From assembly GCF_027409185.1 (NCBI RefSeq), contig NC_084461.1:229924999-229988998 (forward strand): a stretch of DNA of 64,000 bases, given 5' to 3'. Below, in pieces: positions 1 through 13,200 of this stretch. The stretch's first letter is position 1, and each line of letters begins with the position of its first letter. The DNA is from Cynocephalus volans. Its lineage: Eukaryota; Chordata; Mammalia; Dermoptera; Cynocephalidae. Below the pieces are notes generated by a model, which made no database searches, was not told the origin of the DNA, and saw nothing but the letters and a program-made list of their open reading frames with translations. The translations under genes were made by a program, and so were the position numbers.

Positions 1-1119
1 GGGCCTTCAAGTCTCCACTATGGTGAGAGTCAGAAGTTCCCAGGCAGCAGCACTGTCCTGGCCTCTGCATCCCCAGCGCCCAGTCTGGTGACCATGGAGA
101 GGCAGTAGACCCACCCTTCAAACCTTCCAAGTAAGGGTGAATGGTTTGAAGGCAGTTAAGTCCCATCGTGGGACACACTTGCAGAGAGCCGCTCAACACA
201 GATATGGACTGCCCCAGGAAGGGCAAGTTCCCGTCCCCAGGGGATGTTTAGGCAAAGCAAGGCACTACTCCGTGGTCCTGGATGGCAGAGAACTGGGAGA
301 AGCAGGTAAGCCTAGGAGCCTTCCAGGTTGCTGGCAAAGTTCCCTGAGCCAGACCCCCATTCTCCTGTCCTGGCACTGCAGTGTGCTTGGAAATGCAGCC
401 TGTCCTCCCTCTCCTGCGCAGGCCATTCATTGGGGGCATGGGGTGGTCACTTCGAGCTCAAGTCAGGTTACTTTCCAGGATAACATTGGGAGGGTGTGTC
501 CCCAGACAAAGGAGACCCTTTGTGTGTTCCCCAGAGAGGCCTCCATAGCTGGGGTCTCAGCATTCCTCCCCAGGGGCCCTCAAGGAAGCAGAGCATCCCC
601 CATCCCCTGAGCCAGCCCTCCTTGGTCCACTGTTAGCAAAGGTCAGGGATTCAGAGAGAAGGAGGGAGAAGATGAATCAGTGGTCCTGGGATGTTCAGCA
701 ATTTTCAGGCCCAAGTGACCAAAACCCTGCTTGTTAAATCTCCTTGGACTTGGCCCTTTGACTGAAAAGATGCACTTTAATTATACAGACATTTCTATAT
801 CTTTGCTTTGCAAAATGCTGGGACAAAGCCAAGAAAAGCATTCTGCAAGTTCTATATAGAGATAAGGAGATCGAGGCTTGCTGTAGGTTATCCAAGGAGC
901 TGGAGACAGAGCCAAGGTTTCTGGGAGCAGATGTCTTGTCGGTATACCAAGAAGAGCCGGCTCTCCTGTGTCCTGTCTGCCCATCTCACCAAGGGGTTCT
1001 AGGGCCTTTGACTTCTTCCTCCTCGGTTCACTCAGTCAACAGACTTGCACTGGAGAGGGACAGAGAGGGTGCAGTCCACTTGCAAGCGGGTGTGTGTGTG
1101 TGTCTGTGTGTGTACTCAT

Positions 1120-1290
1120 TCTCATGCATATTATCTCCTTTAACCTGCACAGTATTCCTGGTGTGATTTCCCCTGCTTTACAGAGGAAGGAGTTAAAGCT
1201 CAGAGACAGTAAGTCACTTGTCCAGGCACACACAGCCAGTGAAGGGCAGAGCCTGAGTTCATATGCAGTTCGGGCTGGCTCCAAAGTTGG
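1120..1290 (-). repeat. MIR
   Basis: It contains the MIR core in reverse: ccctgctttacagaggaagg and cacacagccagtgaagggcag. Confidence 0.75.
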
Positions 1291-2079
1291 ACCTCTTTGC
1301 TTGGTAGAGGTGGATGAAGCTACTGAAGCCTCAGCCTCTGGGCCCCTCATTCACACATCCCTTCCATATCCCTAACTTTTTATTTTTTATTTTTCTTAAA
1401 GAGACTGCCTCCCTTCCATTGTACAAGGTTCAGATTTTCTAGGGTAACCAGCTATCCCAGTTTGCCTGGGATTGAGGCGTTTCCAGGGCTGTGGGACTTT
1501 CAATGCTAAAAACAGGAAAGTCCAGGGTAAGCTGGGGTGGGGTGATCTGCCTGCATCTGGCCCGGTCCTCAAAGTCCCTGAGAACCTGAGAAAACAGCAG
1601 CTCCTCATGGTGCTTCTCACCATGGAGCCTGGTCTTGACCTTGCGGTGTGGAGGGTCTGGAAGAACCTGGAGGGCTTGGTTTGTCATATCTGGGAAGGAC
1701 TCACCTGCCATGAGACATGAGGCTTGGCCCTCACCCACAGACCCTGAGCTGCCTCAGACACACCAGTCACCCTGTCCTCCACATGCCCATCACCCCTGCA
1801 GAGTGACGAGCTGCCTCTCTCTGGGGACCTCTGTGCCATGGCACCTGCAGTGTAGTGCCAAATCAGGTCATCTTAAGTTCAGGTTCTGACAGCTCTTCCT
1901 CTGGTAGATTTATGGTAGTTGGTCCAGCTATTAATAAATGAGAATTCAAGTGTCAATGGCTAGGCTGGGCATGCATGCGTGTTCTAGCTCAGTCTGCCAA
2001 CACGCCCTTGCACATCCACACCTTGCCTCTGTCTGATCTACCCGAGTGTTCTACCCACAATCCCCTACACTTGTGTGTG

Positions 2080-2120
<41 letters not shown>
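2080..2120. repeat. (CA)n microsatellite
   Basis: An uninterrupted CA run of about 18 units after a short GTGTGCGCGC. Confidence 0.95.
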
Positions 2121-3309
2121 TCACACAGCTGCCCACAAACATACACACATGAGATCTAATCCCAGTTGCAGATCCCATTTGCACACACACATGCATATTG
2201 ATCTACATGTGAACCTGCTCACATCTTCCCTGCACATGTAAACACGCATGCCCAGTATATGCATGCACACCTGCACTGAGAGAGGCTAGGCAAGGTGCTT
2301 TCCAGTGTCTTTCTAGTGCTGAGGATGGGGAGAGCAGAAGGTGGTGCCTGCTTCTCTGGCTCATCTTCCTAATGAACCTGACCAGGGAGGGGACAAGGGC
2401 ATGTAAACAGTCATAGCAGGTCTCCAGTGTCCCTGCTTCTGTCCCAGCAGTCTGGATGGGGAGGGTGAGGCCATTTGGCAGACTGACCTGGTATGTTGGC
2501 ATCCTGACCTGCTCTGTTTAGTAGCTGAGTTCCAACAAAATGACTGTGCATGAGAGAAAACCCCTGGTCCAGGGTGGAGTTTGGTACTGAGCATGATGGA
2601 AGAGTCATGGGATCCAGGTGGGCCTGGATATGTCAACCGTGTACTGGGTATACCCTCTCTTGATATGCTTCTGACAGGTACTGTCTATCCCAGCCCAGGC
2701 GAGGCCCTGAGGACTGTCCTCTGCAGGTCTGGGCCAGGGCGTTCCCACCTAGCTGGAAGTTGGGAGTCCCTTTCCACAGCAGTGGGCTCTAGGGTTAGTT
2801 GCTCAGCTGTGGGTTCAGCGTGTCTGGGGATCCCTGGATTCACATCTGCTCTGAAATTTGGCCTCCATCGGCCCCCTTGCTGTGCCCAGGCCAGGTGCAG
2901 GCTGGCTGCTTCTGACATGAGGATGGGATCCCTCACCTATCTGTCTGAGGCCCTTCCTATCCCCTTTAATTGAGGGATTCTGTATTGCCACTTGCTCCCT
3001 GATACCCATCTAATGGTTAATGGCCCTCAGTAACCATTTTGCTCACTGACTTTGACTCCTGGGTTGTAAGGCTGACTCTTTGTCAACATGGCATTCACAC
3101 AGGTGGGCAGAATCTCTAGCCCTGACTTTGCCTGTTTTCACCCTACAGCAGTCTCGTTTGCTATCAGCCTGCCACATGCCTGAGCCTGCATAGAGGAACA
3201 CATCAAAGAATGTCTCCCTCCCCAGAAGATTCATTTTCCTGGCAGGCCTCTGCCCCCAAGCAGAATTGGCTCCTACTTGGAAAGGTGACAGTGCCCTTAG
3301 TTAAAAGCC

Positions 3310-3485
3310 TTTAGTACTGCAATGGTCTGTCTGCTTGGGTGTCTCCCCTAGGAGGCTGTAAACCATGCAGGGAAGAGGCTGTGTTTCATTCACAGGTTGC
3401 TTTAGTATCAGCACAGAGTCTGGCACACAGTAGGTCCTCCTCATTAGGTAGCTGTTGACTGACTGAATGAACGAATGAATGAAGA
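3310..3485 (+). repeat. L2 3' end
   Basis: The stretch agtctggcacacagtaggtc, then gaatgaacgaatgaatgaa, is the typical L2 terminus. Confidence 0.65.
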
Positions 3486-3964
3486 GGTATGTGACAGTAT
3501 CGTAAGTCTCGGCTCCTGGTCCTCGTCAAAAACTGACCCTGTGCACGCCTTTGGCACACTCCTTCCCCATGTGTCCATTAAATTGAAAGACTGGAGTAGC
3601 CGGAGGGTATAGACTGAAATGCCGGCTGAGCCAGGCAGGAATGGAAGGAAGCGTGTGAAATGGCTGGTGAAAGGTAACAGAGAGTGTGGGGACTGTGGCA
3701 CATATATGAGTGTTCATGTCCACAGCATATGTAAACATTGAGCTGAGCAAGCAAAATGGCTGCATTTAGGTGTGGAAAGGGACTTCTCCGTGTGACCGTC
3801 TCATGATTTGATACCTCCATCCTTCTTTATGATGCTTCCAAAGCAGGAAAAGTGGCTGTGAAGTCAGTAAGGGGAGTCACTGTGGGGACATTGACCAGCC
3901 GGGGCACAGTCTCTGCAGGGTTCTGGAGGTGGTTTACCCTGGATGATTTGCCCAGAAGTGAGCG

Positions 3965-4115
3965 GGCAGGTGTGATAGGCATCTTAGCCCCATGTTACAG
4001 ATGGGAAACCTGAAGCTCTGAGAGGTCACCCGACCTCCCCAACGTCACACAGTGGGCTCATGGCACAGCCATCGTTGGAACTGAAATCTGTCTTTGAAGC
4101 TCATGCCTATTAACT
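3965..4115 (-). repeat. MIR
   Basis: It contains gttacagatgggaaacctgaag and acgtcacacagtgggctcatgg, the reverse MIR core. Confidence 0.75.
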
Positions 4116-5439
4116 ATACAAGGTGTCCCATCCCTTCAGACAGTATGGGCCCTGTTAGTGGCCATGGAGACTGTATACTTTCTCTAATGATGCTGCTGTA
4201 ACATGTCTACCTTCTTCAAGGAGTCCATTAGGGTAGCATAAGAACACCAGTTTTATTATTTTAATGTCACTTCCAGATGTTTGGTCTTTCTCTCCAAGCT
4301 TGAATAGCCTTATTCACAAGACTTTTTCCCTGTAGACTCAGCCTACCCTCTGAGAGCGAGAGAGTTTAAAAGCCCATGTGCACGTTCTGGAGGCAGCCCG
4401 TGAGAGTGGGAGGGAAGTTTCTGGCATCCTTATGGGAAGCAACATTTGCCTCCTGAGGAGCCACGGGCCTCCAGCTCTGCTTGTGAATCGGGCTCAGACG
4501 CTCCCTCACTCAGAGAAAGGACAGACGAGACAGGGTGGGGCAGGACAGGTGCAGGGTCCTCTGCTCCCTTTCATGTTTCCACCTCTGGCCTGGGGTGCTC
4601 TGAGGGGGTGGTGTCCCTGAGAGGCCCCTATGGGCCACCACCCATCCCACCCAAAGCCAGCCTCCTTGCTGCACTGATGCGCTGCAAGTAGTTTGGAGCT
4701 GTGGCAGTGCAGTGCTGGCCCCTAGAGACGGTGCTCCTCCCTGCCCCCAGGGCCGGACTGTGTCTTCCCTTCATCCATGTACTTTAAATATCTGGTCTCC
4801 CACCCGTACCCCTCACAGAAACCGAGGCTCCTGGGGCCTGTGCTTTCCTTTGATCTCCATCGTCCCCAAGTGGTGCTCAGCTCAGTGGTCGGGCACATGG
4901 CCTTGGAGTTGCTCTTCCTGGTTGACTCTTAAGCACATTTAATTTTGTGTGTGTGTTTTTTTCTTTGCTTTTTTTAAGCTGGTGGTGGTGTGGAGTGGGG
5001 AGGAGAGAAGGGTCAGGGACAAAGATCTAGGAAGGCCAGCTCGCCCACTGCTGCAGGGGAGGGTCTACTTCGCCAAGGGAGTTCCTGGTGAGGGAGTGTT
5101 TACCGTGGACGTGTCCCCCACAGCCCACTCAGCTATGCATCTCTGAGGTCACTTCCCTGTGGTTCAGAACCCCCATCCCTCCCCTCTGTGCCTTGCCCAC
5201 TGCTCTGCCTTAGCGTCAGGTCATTCTATTTCCTGAAGGCCTGTCCCGCCTTGCTCTGTCCTGCTGACGCACATCTCTGGGCCCTCATTGTTCTCAGGAT
5301 CAACCTCAAATACCTGATGACTCTCTGGATCTTTCCATGGTCCCAGACTAAATTGCAGGCTCCACGTGGCTGCTCAGTGGCTGAATTCTCAAACACTCAT
5401 CTTCCTGCCTGACTTTTGCTGCTCCACTACTTGACCCCA

Positions 5440-5705
5440 ATACACACATCCCTCACACCACAAACCATACAAAACCACATGCCACACACATAGACCACAC
5501 ACAACCACGTGCCACACACATAGACCACACACAACCACATGCCACACACATAGACCACACACACCGCATACCACACACACAGACCACACACAACCACATA
5601 CCACATAGACCACACACACACAGACCACATACACTACACATAGCACAGACACACACACACACCCCACACACCTCACCACATACCACACACCCCACACCCC
5701 TCATA

Positions 5706-5770
<65 letters not shown>
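5440..5770. repeat. 30-base minisatellite running into (CA)n
   Basis: Units starting at 5474, 5504, 5534 and 5564 repeat accacatgccacacacatag with the tail accacacaca at a period of 30. Shorter variants follow, then a pure CA run at 5707-5767. Confidence 0.93.
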
Positions 5771-5771
<1 letters not shown>

Positions 5772-6334
5772 GCACCTTCTCTAACTGTAAGTATTGTACT
5801 AACTCAATTCAAGCACCAGCTCCTCATCTGTTCATTCCCTCTTCTGCGTGCCCGGCCCTCTGTTCTGACCTCGGTGCTCGCAGTTTGGTGGAGCAGTTAT
5901 TGGGTGGAGCAGTTATTGCCTTTCAGATGTCAGGAACTATAAATGTTCCTCTCTGAGCCTGAGAACCTAGCACAGAGTCTGACCACTGCCTATCCCGGGA
6001 ACGAATGACTGAGTTGGTGAGTGGGCCCATGAATGGAGCTTATGCAAGGGATGTGAAAGTCTGGCTTGTGACAAGATGAAGACTTCTGACTTGCCCTGGG
6101 AACCGCTGTCTGCGGAGCCCTGGACTAGGGAGCCTCTGCCCATCAGCCTTGCCCTGGCGGGCCTGGTTTTTCACACACGGCACTGGATGACATGGGAATG
6201 GGGCTTGTCACCTTGCCTGGAGAATCGGATTAGAAGGAGAAGCCTCTTAGGCCTGAGCCATCTGTCGCCCGCAGCCTCAGCTCTGCAGCTCTGTGATCAC
6301 TGTGGGTATAAACATCCCTCCTCCCATCCCCCCA

Positions 6335-6515
6335 CGGTGCGGCAGAGAAGGCAGAGACTTCCTGAACCAAACCCCTCTGTGCACCAGGCCCTTGCGGGCG
6401 TTTTACATTTGTCTACTTGCCCTCCAGATAGGTCCCGTCGTCTCTGCTGTACAGAGAAGGGAACTGATGTGCCAGGGGCACACACAAAGTCCTGGGCAGG
6501 GCTGGGCTTTGAGCC
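6335..6515 (-). repeat. MIR
   Basis: It contains tgtacagagaagggaactgatg and a cacacaaagtcctgggcagggc tail, the reverse MIR core. Confidence 0.65.
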
Positions 6516-6691
6516 CTGGTGTGTTGGACCCAGACACCTTGCTTCTGTGCCTGTTCCCCACATAGTTAGAATGTTCTGTGAGGAAGGGGTGGCCTGCAGG
6601 TGAGGCAATGGGGACAGGTTTCTTTCATCAGAAAGTTATGGCTCAGGCCCTATCATTGACTTTCTCATGCAAGGACGCTCCTTGCATTTTG

Positions 6692-6705
6692 TTTATTTAT
6701 TTATT
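6692..6705 (-). terminator. Probable poly(A) signals of GPR15LG
   Basis: Overlapping AATAAA hexamers on the minus strand about 500 bases after the stop. I saw none closer. This implies a 3' UTR of roughly 500-530 bases. Confidence 0.5.
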
Positions 6706-7201
6706 ACTGTTTGATTGAATGTTGTTTCCAGCAGACTCATATCAGGAAGTTAGGAAGGGGTTCTCTCAGGGCTGTTGGATGCTGGGTGGTTAAATGTTGG
6801 GAGGTTGCGTGTATCTGAGGACGGCTGAGACTGCAGTCTTTGTTCGCCACCTTTGGGTGCTTGCCACCCTGCACCCTAGCAGGCTTGGACATCTCTGGAT
6901 TTGTAGCTGCCAGAGGTCATGGCAGAATCCTCAGTGAGCAGCACGGGAGGGGCCATGTGGAGACTGAGGCCATGTGGGCTGAGACTGGTTCAGAACAACT
7001 GTGAAGGTTGGTGGCACAATTGAGACCAGGATCTTTCAGGCATTCCAGAAGTTTTCCAGGGCTCTTGCTGCCTGAGACAAAGCCCTCCAACATCGCAGCT
7101 CACCATCGTGAAGGTTGAAAGGTGCAACCCGAGGTTGCTGGGTGCCTCAAGTGCGAGCATGAAGGTCTCAGCTGTATGGATGGAGCTTTTCATCGGAGGC
7201 A

Positions 7202-7287
7202 CTACACCTGTGGAAGTGCCCCAGGCACCACCCAAGAGGATGACCCTGGCTTGGGCTTGCGCAGTCTGCAGAGCCTCGTACAATATC
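7202..7287 (-). CDS. GPR15LG: GPR15LG exon 3 (receptor-binding tail)
   Basis: The acceptor CTCCTCCCAG|GA restores the frame left by exon 2. It encodes residues 48-75 and the TAG stop at 7202-7204. C50 is at 7280-7282, C54 at 7268-7270, and R57 (CGC) at 7259-7261 sits where the second cysteine of the C-x-x-C pair is expected. The C-terminal ten residues match the conserved receptor-binding tail. Confidence 0.92.
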
Positions 7288-10200
7288 CTGGGAGGAGCAG
7301 TGGGCGTACCAGAGGGATAGGAATGGGAAGGCAGAGGGGTGGGCAGAGCCAGGGGTGGAGAGAGAGAAGAAAACACAATTAAGATTCATCTTTACTTAAA
7401 GATTTTTTAAACATTAAAGCAAGCCCTGCTCTTTCCTGGAGGCCCAGAAGGGGCCTTTCATGGCAAAAATGACCAGCCCAGACTATTTTAGTCATGTCAG
7501 GGGGCAATCTGATTTACAGGCAGAAGATGGAGAAAAGGTGGCTTATCCTAAGCAGAGCCTGCTTGAGTTGACTTGGGTCTGGAAGGCCTGTTCTGATGGC
7601 CATGGTAGGAGGATCTGCCACATAGATGTGTAGGTCCTGGGAGCCCCCCTCCCCAGGCTGTCCCCTCCCAGACAGCACATGCCAGGCTATATGTGTCCCA
7701 AAGCTACATTTTGATCTCCTATTTATGGGAGGGAAAAAAACTGCATGCATTAAGCAATTCTTCATAGTTTTGTTTTTAATAGCAGAAAAAAAAAGTTCTG
7801 GAAACTGGATATCTACATTAGGGAAATGGTTAATTAGTAATGATACCACATGATGATGGAAACGTTTGATGGGGACAAAATATCATGGCTATAAAGACCG
7901 TGCAGTAACATGAAAAATACTTATAATCTGTTGTTAATTTTAAAAATTAAAAAATGGTGTGCAATAAAAATAAAACTAAGTAAACATGTTGGTGTACAAA
8001 AAAATGAGACACAAATGCAAAGGGGTATTAAATTATGGTAATAAGATTATTCTCTTTTCTCCTTCTGTTTCCAAATATGACTATGTGCAGCGTGGTATGA
8101 TAGCCAAGAACATAGACTATGGAGCCAGATTATTTGGTTTCAAAGCCAAGTTCTACCACTTACTTATTACCTGTGTAATTTTCAACAAGTCACTTAACCT
8201 CTCTTTGCTTTGGTCTCTCATCTGTAGAAATGAGGATAGTAATCATATATAATCTTAGTAAATAAGTATATAATAGCATACATAATTTTAGGATTATTGT
8301 GAGGATTAATGTGTTAGTAGACCTAAGTGTTGCCCCTAGTAATTGCTATATAATCACTAGCTACACAAAATAAATTTAATTATCATACTTCATTCGTAGT
8401 CTTAATCACAAATAAGTGCTAATATTGGTGTGATTTTCTTTTTACTTTTTCTTCCTATTTGAAAGTATTTTTATCTTCCCAGAGTGACAATCATAGTGAT
8501 ATACAGTATAACCCAGTTGAATTAGTCCATTTCTGTTGCTTATAATAAAAATACCTGGAACTGGGTGATTCATAAAGAAAATTTATTGTTTACAGTTTTG
8601 GAGGCTGGGAAGTCTAAAGTTCAGGGAACACATCTGGCGAGGGTCCTCTTTGGTGGTGGCTTTACAGCAATACAGGGGTCTCACATGGCAGAAAATGGCA
8701 GAGCAGAGAGAGAGAAAGACTCTCACTTGCTGTCCTTTTACAGCCCTCAGAACCACGTCCCTGACCACCATTATTAATTCATTCATTATGTCATGGTCCC
8801 AAAGTCTAATCACCTCTTCAAGGCCCAACCTTTCAATGACCATAATAGGATTTCCCACCCTCAACAGTTACAGTGGGAATTAAACTTCTAATATATGAAT
8901 TTTGGGGGACACAATTCAGTCTGCAATATTCTGCCCCTGGTCCCCAAAGTTCATCTCCTTCTCACAGGTAAATATATTCATTCCATCCCTGAAGTCTTAA
9001 CTTGTTTCAACTAAAAAATCCAGAGCTCACAGTTCCATCTGTGAAATCAAAACAACTTATCTACTTCCAAGATACAATGATAGGACAAGCATAGTGTACA
9101 TATTCCCATTGGAAAAGGGAGAGATAGCCCAAAAGAAAGGAGTAACAGGTCCCAGATAAGTCTGAAACCCAGCAAGGCAGGCTGGCAAACCAGGTACTTT
9201 GACTCCATGTTCAGTGTCCTCTGCATGCTGATGTGGGGGTTGGGTCCCCAAGTCCTCAGGCAGCTCTGTTTCTATGGCTTTCCCGATCTGAGGCCACGAT
9301 TCAGCTTTCACAAGCCAGTGTTATACACTGATAGCTTCACAATTCTGGGGTCTCCATGGCAGTCCCTCTCCAATGGCTCCACTAGGCATGGCCTTGGTGG
9401 GGTTTTTCTGCTGCATCTCCAACCCCACATTTCCTCTCTGCATCACTCTAGTGAGGCTCTATGTGGTGACTCCGCCCTTGCGACAGATCTCTTCCTGGGC
9501 CCCCAGGCTTTTCCATACATCCTTTGAAATTGGGGTGGAGGCTTGGAAGCCTCCATAACTTTGGCGCTCTGTAAGCCTGCAAACTTAACACCTTGTGGAT
9601 GCAGCCAAGGCTTGCAGCTTGTGTTTTCCAAAGCTGCAGGTCTAGCCACACCTGGGGCCAATTTAGTCACAGCTGGAGCAGCCAAAGCAGCCAGGGTGCT
9701 GGTTCTGGAAGCAGCTTCCTGTGGTGGCCCTGGGCAGTGAGTCTGTGGAGGGCACCTCAGGCCTGTTCCTGGAGACCATTCTGTCTCCCTAGGCCTCTGG
9801 GCTTGTAATGGAAGGGTTGGTCCCAGAGGCTTCTGCAATGCCTTCAGGGCCTTTCCCTCCTTCCCTTGATGATCCTTTTCTTTTGTACTAATTTTCTTAG
9901 CACCATTTCATTTTTCTCCTGAAAATGCTCTCTGCTTCTCTACTACATGGTGAGGCTGCAAATTTTCCAAATCTTTATGCTCTGCTTCCCTTTTTATTAT
10001 ACATTATGTCTTGATGTCATGCCTTTTCTGCCATAACTCAGTGTAGGCTGTTGCAAGTACCCATGCAGTTTCCTGAATTCTTTGCTGCTTAGAAATTTCT
10101 TCCACCGAAAGCACCTTTAAGTTTCACATTCCATAAAACTTTCAGGCACAAACAGAATGCAACCAAATTCCTTGCCATAGCAAGGAGATCTTTGCCCCAG

Positions 10201-13200
10201 TTTCCAATATACTCCTTATTTCTATCCAAGACCTCCTTAGAATGGTCTTTATAGTTCATATTTCCATAAGCCTTCCGGTCACCACCATTCAACTAGTCTC
10301 TAAAACATTCCAAACTTTCCTTGGTTTTCTTGTCTTCTAAATTTTTACCAGTTTCTAGGCTTTTTCTAGCCTGTTCCTTCAAATTCCTCTAGCCTCTCCT
10401 CAACACCCAGTTCCAAAGCTGCTTCCACATTTTCAAGTATTATAAGCAACACCACACTTCTCTGGTATCAATTTTCTGTATTAGTCCATTTCTGTTGCTT
10501 ATAACAAAAATATCTGGAACTTGGTAATTTATAAAGACAAAGAAATTTATTTCTTGCAGTTTTAGAGGCTGGGAAGTCCAAAGTCCAAAGAACACATCTG
10601 GTGAGGGTCTACTTACCATGTCCTGAGAATTTCCCACCAGCATTTCTGATGGAGGCCAATGATTTCCTTAGCATTGCACCCCCTCTGCCACCTGTCTCCA
10701 CCCTCAGATCCCAAGAATCTTTTCTCTGGCTCCTACAATAAATATTGTGGCTGGTTGATTGTAAATATGGTTGCAATTCTCCACCCCTTCTTTGCAGCTT
10801 CTCCCATTGAGATACATGGTCTGTTTCCCTACTCCTAGAATCTGGACTGGCCTTGTGATTTGCTTTGGCCAATGCAATGGAGGTGAAGGTGGGCCAGTTC
10901 TTTTTTTTTTTTTTTTTTAAGATTAAGCTGTGCTCTAGGTGCTGCAGGGAAGAGGGGCAGTGCCTGGAGACTAAGAGCAGTATGACACGGCAGCCACCAG
11001 ACACAAAGAACAGCTGGCATGACAGGGGTGGGAGCCACATGCCCCTGCACCCTGGGCCATGCCCCAGCCCTGTAGATGGTCAGAGAGTGGAGATACCCAC
11101 TCCTCAGGTGATTGCCCTGCTATGATACCATCTTAACCAAGTGATCAATGTTAATATCACCAGAACTGAGACATAATGTGCCTCCTGTGATATGCAATGT
11201 GGAGGATACCACCTTGCCCTGGGGCACTCCTGCCACACCTGCCAAAACCTGAATCAAATTGTGTGGAGACAACAGACAAACTCCATTTGTGGGACATTTT
11301 GCAAAATACCTGGCCTATATACTCTTCAAAAATTTCAAGGTAAGAAACACGAAGACAGATGGAGGAACTGTTCCAGTTTAGAGGGGACTAAGAGGACAGG
11401 ACAACTGTATACATGCCTGACCCTGGACTAGGGTGAAAAAAATAGCTGTAAAGGACATTGTTTGGATAATGGGCAAAATTTGAATGTGAATGGTGGATTA
11501 GATAATAGTATTGTATCAATGTCAAATTTTGATCTTTGTACTGAAGTATTTCCTTGAATTTAGTAAATACCTATTGAAGTATTTAAGGATATGGGGCACA
11601 AAGTCTGAAACTTAATCTCAAATAGAGGGGGAGGGGAAAGGAGAGAGGGAGAGAGAGACAGAGAGAGACACGTGTGTAGACAGATATGGAGGGAGGGAGA
11701 GACAAAATGATAAAGTGGGTATGATAATAGGACAAAGTGAAAACAATTGGGGAAGGTAGCTGGGTAAGGGGGTATTCAAGAATTCTTTGTACTATTCTTG
11801 CAACTTTTCTACAAATTTGAAATTATATCAGAATAAAAAGTTATAAAAAGAAAAAAAAAGATCCACAAAATTTGCCAACCTTTATCTATCTAGATTAGAG
11901 ATCTAAACCAAGAAAAAAAAGAAAGAAGACCAAGATTACTCAAATCAGAAATAAAGAAAGGTCATTGTTACATTGTCATTATAGTTTTATGTCATGGTAA
12001 GACTTAGTTTCTTTCTCTTTTTCATTTGCATTGTTCCAACAGTGGATTTTGTTCCTTCTTGCGTATTTGTGGTAGTGATTGTCATTTTTCGGATACAGGA
12101 CTTCCTTGGGGATTTCTTGTAGGGCTGGTCATGCGGTGGCAAATACTGCAGTTTTTGTCTGTCTGGAAAAAATGGTATTTTCTCCTCTTTTCTGAAGGAT
12201 AGCCTTTCTGGGTACAGTATTCTTGGATGGCAGTTTTTTTCTTTTAGTATTTTCAATATACCATACCATTTTCTTCTGGCCTGTAGAGTCTCTGTGGAGA
12301 AGTCTGCTGTTAGCCTAATAGGGGCTCCCTTATAGGTGACTTGATGCTTTTCTCTTGCTTCTTATAAGATGCTCTCTTTGTCTTCGAGTTTTCCCAGTTT
12401 GACTATCATGTGTCTTAGAGAGGATCTTTTTGGGGTTGAATCTGTTTAGGAATCTTTGAGCTTCCTGGATCTGAAGGTTTGTGTCTCTCCCTATACCTGG
12501 GAAGTTTTCCAATATTATTTCATTGAATATGCTTTACGTACTTTTTTCTTTCTCCTCCCCTTCTGGAATACCCATAATTCGAATGTTTATGCACTTAAGG
12601 TTGCCTGCTATCTTTCTCAGATTTTCTTCATTTCTTATAGTTCCTTTTTTTTTTTTTTTTTTTTTTTGTCCACCTGGGTTATTTCAAAAAGACTGTCTTC
12701 AAGATCAGAAATTCTTTTTTCTGCTTGTTCTAGCCCGCTGCTTAAGCTGTTGATTGTGTTTTTATTTTGCTGAATAAACCTTTCAGTTTGATGAGTTCTG
12801 TTATACTCTTTTTTAAGGTATTTTTTAAAGGTATCTTTGTAAATTTCCTCCTTCATATCCTGGATTTTTTTTTTCTCATTTTATTATGTTGTCTAATTGA
12901 GTCTTCTCATAGCTTAATGAGTTTCCTTAAGATTGTTGCTCAGAATTCCTTTTCAGTCATTTCAAGGGTTTCCTGTTCTATAGGGTCTGGTATTCAAGAA
13001 TTACTGTATTCTTTTGGTGGTGTCATATTTTCTTGGGTTTTGTATTTACAAATACAAATCTCTACATTGATGTATAGTCACGTGGTAGAGCAGTTGACTC
13101 TTCTATTACTCTGGAGTAGGATTTGAGGAGTGAGATGCCCACTTCTTATTCCAGTCTCTGCTGGTGACTCTCCTTGTATCAATGCAGTTGAATGTCTGGC

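Larger units (their letters stand above)
1..6690. other. 3' flank of GPR15LG, no gene recognised
   Basis: Only MIR and L2 relics and CA-rich satellites are seen. Open frames here are short and show no family resemblance. By human order the next gene on this strand would be CDHR1, whose start is expected just beyond base 1. Confidence 0.6.

Noticed and set aside
137-610. 157-codon open frame on the plus strand
   Set aside because: No domain, no splice context and no resemblance to any family; chance frame in G/C-richer DNA.
1080-2120. Possible CRISPR-like or phased repeats
   Set aside because: Simple CA/TG microsatellites in mammalian DNA; no spacers.
5389-5767. Cys/Val-rich minus-strand frames
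   Set aside because: Direct translation of the CA-rich satellite.
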